From the NCBI GenBank assembly GCA_902796295.1, contig CADBOL010000027.1:1-8108 (forward strand): a stretch of DNA of 8,108 nucleotides. Direction: 5' to 3'. Positions 6,539-8,108 of the stretch are shown here, in pieces; the stretch's first letter is position 1, and each line of letters starts with the position of its first letter. The DNA is from Oscillospiraceae bacterium. Lineage in GTDB: Bacteria; Bacillota; Clostridia; Oscillospirales; Acutalibacteraceae. The position numbers and the translations under genes were made by a program. The notes beneath the pieces were generated by a model. The model had not been told where the DNA came from and did not search any database. It was given only the letters and a program-made list of their open reading frames with translations.

Positions 6539-6853
6539 ATGAAAAAAGTTTTGGCAATCCTGCTCTCTTTACTGCTTATTTCCGGGTTCATTCATCCGGC
6601 TTTTGCGGATGAGGTTGATCCTTATGACGAGCCGTCTTACGGCGGATACGGCATTTACGGCGGTGATGACGAAGAGCCGGAGGATGAAGAGGATACTCAG
6701 CCGCATACCGAGCAGGTTAAGCTTGCAAATATGATTTTTGCCGCCGCGGCAGCCGTTTCCTGCGCCGGATGGATAACTCTCATAGTTGTCAACAAAAAGA
6801 AAAAGCAGACAAGCGATGAATTGATTCCGGATGAAACGCAGGTGATTCAATGA
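6539..6853 (+). CDS. Signal-peptide protein with acidic Gly/Tyr ectodomain and one membrane helix
   Basis: A 104-residue predicted type I membrane protein, not recognised. The signal peptide covers residues 1-23 and ends AFA, so the mature chain begins DEVDPYDEPSYGG. The ectodomain of about 38 residues is low-complexity: Gly/Tyr repeats (34-42) then a run of Asp and Glu (43-52). The membrane helix lies at about 62-85, followed by KKKK and a 15-residue tail. I placed the start at the ATG at 6539 because TAAGGTGA (6526-6533) lies just upstream; a GTG at 6530 would add three residues and overlap that site. The last bases overlap the next gene as ATGA. The layout matches the following gene, pointing to a related pair. 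A wall- or lipid-facing sensor or assembly role is speculation. Confidence 0.8.
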   Translation: MKKVLAILLSLLLISGFIHPAFADEVDPYDEPSYGGYGIYGGDDEEPEDEEDTQPHTEQVKLANMIFAAAAAVSCAGWITLIVVNKKKKQTSDELIPDETQVIQ

Positions 6854-7113
6854 AAAAGGCCGTTTCTGCTTTTACGGCGCTGATGCTTGTCTCAGTCTTT
6901 ACGGTAAACGCCTTCGCAGATGCGGCGCTTCCCTATGAGAGAGCCGCAGACAGCGCTGCAGGTCTCGCTGTTATTCTGATTCCCGCGGCTGCGGTAATTG
7001 CGGTTGTTGTTATAGCCGCGGTAAAAATAAAAAAGAAAAAAGCCCAAAGCGCTCAGGCGGTAAAAGGAGCATCTGAAATCACAGAGGATAAAACGGAGGA
7101 TGATTTGTCATGA
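6850..7113 (+). CDS. Small signal-peptide/membrane-helix protein with Lys-rich tail
   Basis: An 87-residue predicted type I membrane protein, not recognised. The signal peptide covers 1-23 and ends AFA, and the mature chain begins DAALPYERAADS. The exposed part is only about 13 residues. An Ala/Val/Ile-rich helix lies at about 37-59 and is followed by KIKKKK and a charged tail of about 24 residues. It follows the previous gene with an ATGA overlap and has AGGTGA about 5 bases upstream; its own stop overlaps the next start by ATGA. Length of signal peptide, cleavage site, single helix and lysine stop sequence copy the preceding gene, so duplication followed by change of the ectodomain is plausible. 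The small-residue face of the helix (Ala, Gly) would allow helix packing with a partner, perhaps the four-helix protein; that is inference. Confidence 0.8.
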   Translation: MKKAVSAFTALMLVSVFTVNAFADAALPYERAADSAAGLAVILIPAAAVIAVVVIAAVKIKKKKAQSAQAVKGASEITEDKTEDDLS

Positions 7114-7613
7114 AGAAGCTTTTATGCGCTTTGCTGATAATCACTATGCTTGCCGGATTATCAGGAACGAGCTTTGCGGATGTGATACCGTTTTTGGACC
7201 CTTCTCCCGAAACAGAGGTTACGGTAGTCAATCCCGACGGGATTAAGTTATCCGATGATGAGGTTATACCTTACGGCACTGTTTGCTACGTCGCAAAATT
7301 CAATTATCCGAAGCAGAGAGGTTATAGCAGCGGAGATGAAAACTATGTAATGATCCGTTACGGTAATACTTTACTCAGTGTTCCGATTGACGATGTTGAC
7401 GGTGAGTGCATAACGGAATTCAAAGAATATATGGAGGAGTATAACAGCAGTATTCTGTTTTCTCCCGAGGACCCTGATGATCCTGTCGACGAAGAAAATC
7501 CGGTCATAAGGTTTCTGCAGAATATCCGGTATGGTTTCCGGGAATTCATAAATTCCGTGAGTGAGTTTTTCAGCGCAATATTTGACAGGATAGAATCATA
7601 TTTCGCTGCTTAA
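7110..7613 (+). CDS. Secreted protein with small beta domain and C-terminal amphipathic helix
   Basis: A 167-residue exported protein of unknown function. The signal peptide (1-23) ends SFA and the mature chain begins DVIPFLDPSPE. A beta-rich region at about 36-97 (VIPYGTVCYVAKF, then ENYVMIRYGNTLLSVPIDDV) has a spacing reminiscent of SH3-like domains, though I cannot assign it. Two cysteines remain after cleavage (59 and 100) and could form a disulfide. An acidic Pro/Asp linker (119-131) leads to an aromatic amphipathic helix at 132-165 with FREFI, SEFFSAIFDRI and SYF, probably lying on the membrane surface. The start has GGAGGA about 9 bases upstream and overlaps the previous stop as ATGA. 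The mature N-terminus and the C-terminal helix both resemble those of the next gene. Confidence 0.82.
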   Translation: MKKLLCALLIITMLAGLSGTSFADVIPFLDPSPETEVTVVNPDGIKLSDDEVIPYGTVCYVAKFNYPKQRGYSSGDENYVMIRYGNTLLSVPIDDVDGECITEFKEYMEEYNSSILFSPEDPDDPVDEENPVIRFLQNIRYGFREFINSVSEFFSAIFDRIESYFAA

Positions 7614-7644
7614 AATAAAGAATATTAATTTACGGAGGATTATA

Positions 7645-7667
7645 CTATGAAAAAAACTATGAAAAAA
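7645..7667 (+). repeat. Tandem duplication of the start codon region
   Basis: CTATGAAAAAAA (7645-7656) is followed directly by CTATGAAAAAA (7657-7667), a near-perfect 12-base tandem copy that duplicates the ATG and the poly-A run. It gives the next gene two possible in-frame starts, Met1 and Met5. Confidence 0.65.
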
Positions 7668-7910
7668 CTTATCGCTTTGGTTTTGGCAGTATCAATCTGC
7701 ATGGGATTTACCGTAACGGGATTTGCAGATTTAATTGATCCGATTGTGCCGTCGCCGAGCATTGTAGCGGGAAGCGTATTAAAAGCAATAAAGATTATAT
7801 TTGAGAATTTGTGTGATAACATAGCAAGTTTTTTCAGTGCCATCGGTCAGAGACTGTCTGAACTTTTCGGCGGTGAGCCGGAGCAGCCGGAACCGGTCGC
7901 AACAGTTTAA
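7647..7910 (+). CDS. Small secreted protein ending in an amphipathic helix
   Basis: An 87-residue predicted exported protein, not recognised. The signal peptide ends TGFA (residue 27, or 23 if counted from Met5), and the mature chain begins DLIDPIVPSP, close to DVIPFLDPSP of the preceding gene. A single amphipathic segment at about 42-74 (AIKIIFENL, then IASFFSAIGQRLSELF) is followed by a short Glu/Pro tail. It looks like the preceding protein without its central beta domain, so the two are probably related. The ATG at 7647 has GGAGGA 7 bases upstream; the second Met at 7659 is 19 bases away and so less likely. It lies 33 bases after the previous stop with no terminator between. The free peptide could act at the membrane surface; whether it is structural, a signal or a toxin is not visible. 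Confidence 0.78.
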   Translation: MKKTMKKLIALVLAVSICMGFTVTGFADLIDPIVPSPSIVAGSVLKAIKIIFENLCDNIASFFSAIGQRLSELFGGEPEQPEPVATV

Positions 7911-7933
7911 AATAATTAAGAGAGGATGTCAAT

Positions 7934-8108
7934 ATGAAAAAACCTTTGAAAGTACTTGCAAAGACTGCGATAGGAGCAGGCGCTGCTTATCTGGCACTCG
8001 GAGAAGCTGTTTATGAGGGAGTTCTGAATATTCCTCTCAATCACTTTATCCGCAGAAACGGCGCTTTTGAAAACCCGGATGAAAATGAATTCTGGAGAAA
8101 CAGCGAGC
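7934..8108 (+). CDS. N-terminus of a gene cut by the window edge, possibly an alpha/beta hydrolase
   Basis: The frame is open from the ATG at 7934 to the right edge (58 codons). AGAGGA lies 7 bases before the start. The visible part begins with KKPLKVLAK, then a weakly hydrophobic helix (TAIGAGAAYLALGEAVYEGVL) and LNHFIRRNG, then an acidic stretch with a Trp (ENPDENEFWRN). This order of N-terminal anchor, short LN segment and acidic Trp stretch is seen before the hydrolase core of some Clostridia alpha/beta hydrolases, so that is my guess, but no catalytic residue is in view. It starts 23 bases after the preceding stop with no terminator, so it probably belongs to the same transcript. Confidence 0.65.
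   Translation, partial: MKKPLKVLAKTAIGAGAAYLALGEAVYEGVLNIPLNHFIRRNGAFENPDENEFWRNSE

Noticed and set aside
7582..7616. Internal promoter made of TTGACA (7582-7587) and TAAAAT (7611-7616)
   Set aside because: Both hexamers are good but the spacer is 23 bases, too long for a sigma-A promoter; no better pair was found nearby.

Overview
The window looks like chromosomal DNA of an anaerobic Gram-positive Clostridia member, probably of the Ruminococcaceae/Oscillospiraceae type. This rests on AAGGAG/GGAGG-type ribosome sites, sigma-A-like promoters, hairpin-plus-T-tract terminators, short lysine-rich signal peptides and moderate base composition. The leftmost gene is visibly AT-richer than the rest. 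No rRNA, tRNA, CRISPR array, transposase or integrase was seen.

Left part (1-2741). The 3' part of a secreted or surface-type protein built of two beta-rich repeats reads rightward to 943. It meets two leftward genes: a membrane-embedded M28 metallopeptidase (2741 to 1500) and a GNAT acetyltransferase (1436 to 1032). A shared hairpin (953-990) sits between the convergent units. A strong terminator hairpin (1451-1487) separates the peptidase from the acetyltransferase, whose ribosome site starts directly after the T-tract.

Centre (2742-4943). A 196-base divergent intergenic region carries back-to-back promoters, both with 17-base spacers, and a direct repeat abutting the rightward -35 box. 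The rightward promoter serves tyrosyl-tRNA synthetase (tyrS) with a leader of only about 30 bases, too short for a T-box. A Cof-type HAD phosphatase overlaps the end of tyrS by one base.

Right part (4960-8108). Seven genes are packed with overlaps or tiny gaps: a compact 12-helix MFS-like protein, a one-helix acidic-tail peptide, a four-helix small membrane protein, two proteins of the form signal peptide/short ectodomain/one helix/lysine-rich tail, and two secreted proteins ending in an aromatic amphipathic helix. Four consecutive genes have signal peptides ending FA-D at the same residue (position 23, counting the last from its second Met). No terminator is visible before an eighth, truncated gene (possibly an alpha/beta hydrolase). 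The tight coupling suggests one cell-envelope module of unknown function, and this cassette is the most interesting content. All functional statements about it are inference from topology and arrangement.
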